This document shows positions 5,808 through 6,610 of a DNA stretch of 6,610 nucleotides, piece after piece. The stretch spans positions 1 through 6,610 of the forward strand of contig NZ_CASFWU010000123.1 in assembly GCF_949298305.1 (NCBI RefSeq), given 5' to 3'. The notes under the pieces were generated by a model. That model saw nothing but the letters and a program-made list of their open reading frames with translations. It was not told where the DNA came from and ran no database searches. Both the position numbers and the translations under genes were made by a program. The DNA comes from an uncultured Bacteroides sp. GTDB taxonomy: Bacteria; Bacteroidota; Bacteroidia; Bacteroidales; Bacteroidaceae. Every line of letters begins with the position of its first letter. The first letter of the stretch is position 1.

Positions 5808-6389
5808 TTACAGCATCCCCTGCTTCTCCAGCTCCTCCGCCGCAATCTCCAGTTCCTTGTACCAGTCTTCGCCGAACTTGCGGATGAGCGGCTCGCGCAG
5901 GAACTTGTAGACCGGCACGTTCTCCTTGCGGCCCAGGAGGACAGCCGCCTTGCAGACGTCCCAGCGGTGGTAGTTCACCGCCTTGTAGGGACCGTAATCG
6001 CCTACGCGGATGGGGTACAGATGGCAGGAGACGGGCTTGTAGAAGTCGGTCTTACCGGCGCGGAACGCCTTCTCGATGGCGCAGTAGCAACAGCCGCGCT
6101 CGTCGTAGCAGGTGAAGACACAATCCTTGTTGTTGACGATGGAGGTTACCAGGTCGCCCTCGCAATCGGTATAGACCACGCCCTGACGGTCGATGACGGC
6201 ACGCGCCTCGGGGCTCAGCTCGTCCCAGATGACGGGAAGCACCTCTTCCAGCTTTTCCACTTCGTCCAGCTCAACGGGCGCTCCCGCATCGCCTTCAATA
6301 CAACACTGCCCTTTGCAGGCATCCAGATCGCAAAGAAACTTCTCGCGAAACACATCGAAACTTACTACTACATCGCCTATCTGTACCAT
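5808..6389 (-). CDS. Cysteine-rich DUF3109 (YkgJ-like metal-binding) protein
   Basis: A 193-residue soluble cytoplasmic protein of the DUF3109 family, common in Bacteroidota. It has twelve cysteines. The N-terminal group C20-x4-C25-x3-CC (29-30), the central C90-x3-C94, CC-x-C at 100-103 and the PVSCHLYPIRV block with Cys122, followed by Cys146, fit the CxxCC-type zinc- or iron-chelating superfamily that includes YkgJ. The bound metal and the reaction are not known. The C-terminal third (about 160-190) is helical and charged. Length is normal for the family. The ATG at 6389 gives the usual MVQIGDVVVSFDVF opening. It follows a hairpin and T-run 14 bases upstream and heads a closely spaced set of three genes. 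Confidence 0.93.
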   Translation of the reverse strand: MVQIGDVVVSFDVFREKFLCDLDACKGQCCIEGDAGAPVELDEVEKLEEVLPVIWDELSPEARAVIDRQGVVYTDCEGDLVTSIVNNKDCVFTCYDERGCCYCAIEKAFRAGKTDFYKPVSCHLYPIRVGDYGPYKAVNYHRWDVCKAAVLLGRKENVPVYKFLREPLIRKFGEDWYKELEIAAEELEKQGML

Positions 6390-6402
6390 AACAATTGCAT
6401 TT

Positions 6403-6480
6403 AAAAAAAGGCGCGGACTACGCGAAGCCTTGCGTCAATCCCCCGCATCGGGGCCTCCGCATTTCCGCGTAATCCGCGCC
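6403..6480 (-). terminator. Large hairpin with T-run: probable terminator of the phosphoglycerate mutase gene
   Basis: On the minus strand GGCGCGGATTACGCG (from 6480) pairs with CGCGTAGTCCGCGCC (to 6410); the only mismatch becomes a G-U pair in RNA of this strand. Seven T follow at once (6409-6403). The 41-base loop holds a second stem CCCCG/CGGGG with a 3-base loop (6441-6453). The orientation fits termination after the gene that stops at 6512. The loop is longer than in ordinary terminators, so the structure could also be part of a leader for the DUF3109 gene, which begins only 14 bases later. Confidence 0.7.
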
Positions 6481-6511
6481 GAATATAATCAGTCAGCCTT
6501 CCTGTACTGCA

Positions 6512-6610
6512 TTACTTAATCAGGTCCTTGCCCGTCATCTCAGCCGGCTGGGCCATGCCGAGGATGTGGAGGATGGACGGAGCCACGTCGGCCAGCACAC
6601 CGTTCTCTAC
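6512..6610 (-). CDS. gpmI: 2,3-bisphosphoglycerate-independent phosphoglycerate mutase, C-terminal end (partial)
   Basis: Only the last 32 codons and the TAA stop are in the window; the gene continues beyond base 6610. Reading from the edge, the peptide VENGVLADVAPSILHILGMA followed by QPAEMTGKDLIK matches the C-terminus of cofactor-independent phosphoglycerate mutase, where LADVAPTIL and QPxEMTGKSL are highly conserved. The enzyme interconverts 3- and 2-phosphoglycerate in glycolysis. The ADVAPSIL segment is shared by the wider alkaline phosphatase-like superfamily, but the QPAEMTGKDLI ending is specific to this enzyme. A hairpin with T-run follows 31 bases after the stop. Confidence 0.9.
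   Translation of the reverse strand, partial: VENGVLADVAPSILHILGMAQPAEMTGKDLIK

Noticed and set aside
5742..6404. A 220-codon plus-strand frame opposite the DUF3109 gene
   Set aside because: The minus strand encodes twelve cysteines in family-specific positions; the plus-strand product is Leu/Val/Asp-rich noise.

Overview
The window looks like a chromosomal segment of a GC-rich member of the Bacteroidales (Bacteroides/Phocaeicola-like). Evidence: families typical of that order (viroplasmin-domain RNase H, DUF3109, DUF6078, CarboxypepD_reg-like plus beta-barrel outer membrane protein), a TAnnTTTG-type -7 promoter box, mostly weak Shine-Dalgarno sequences, and a lipoprotein with an acidic stretch just after its lipobox cysteine. 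Most genes are about 60-67% GC in the 60-base stretches I counted by hand, while two places are clearly AT-richer. Species cannot be assigned from sequence alone.

Left part, plus strand (15-2826): an MsbA-like exporter with fused membrane and ATPase domains, a short RhuM-family protein that appears to lack the C-terminal half of the family, and a small cysteine-containing protein resembling DUF6078. Gaps of 42-43 bases are compatible with one transcription unit. Middle (2827-3061): a convergent intergenic region with four direct copies of a 23-bp unit and one inverted copy, the last two forming a perfect 14-bp hairpin stem.

Centre, minus strand (4591 to 3062): a probable outer membrane beta-barrel protein with its own candidate promoter, then, 15 bases later, a two-domain ribonuclease HI. 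The linker between the two RNase H domains is encoded by a roughly 92-bp C/G-rich palindromic element read in frame, which looks like a repeat element inserted into a gene.

Right part, minus strand (6610 to 4802): the last 32 codons of phosphoglycerate mutase (GpmI type), a large hairpin followed by seven T (probable terminator or structured leader), then three closely spaced genes: a cysteine-rich DUF3109 protein, a low-GC lipoprotein with a carbohydrate-binding-like fold, and a small DUF3784-like membrane protein.

I see no complete new defence, secretion or mobile system. The strongest unusual signals are the in-frame palindromic element in the RNase H gene, the 23-bp repeat array ending in a hairpin, the mosaic base composition and short length of the RhuM gene, and the AT-rich lipoprotein gene lodged in an otherwise GC-rich gene cluster.
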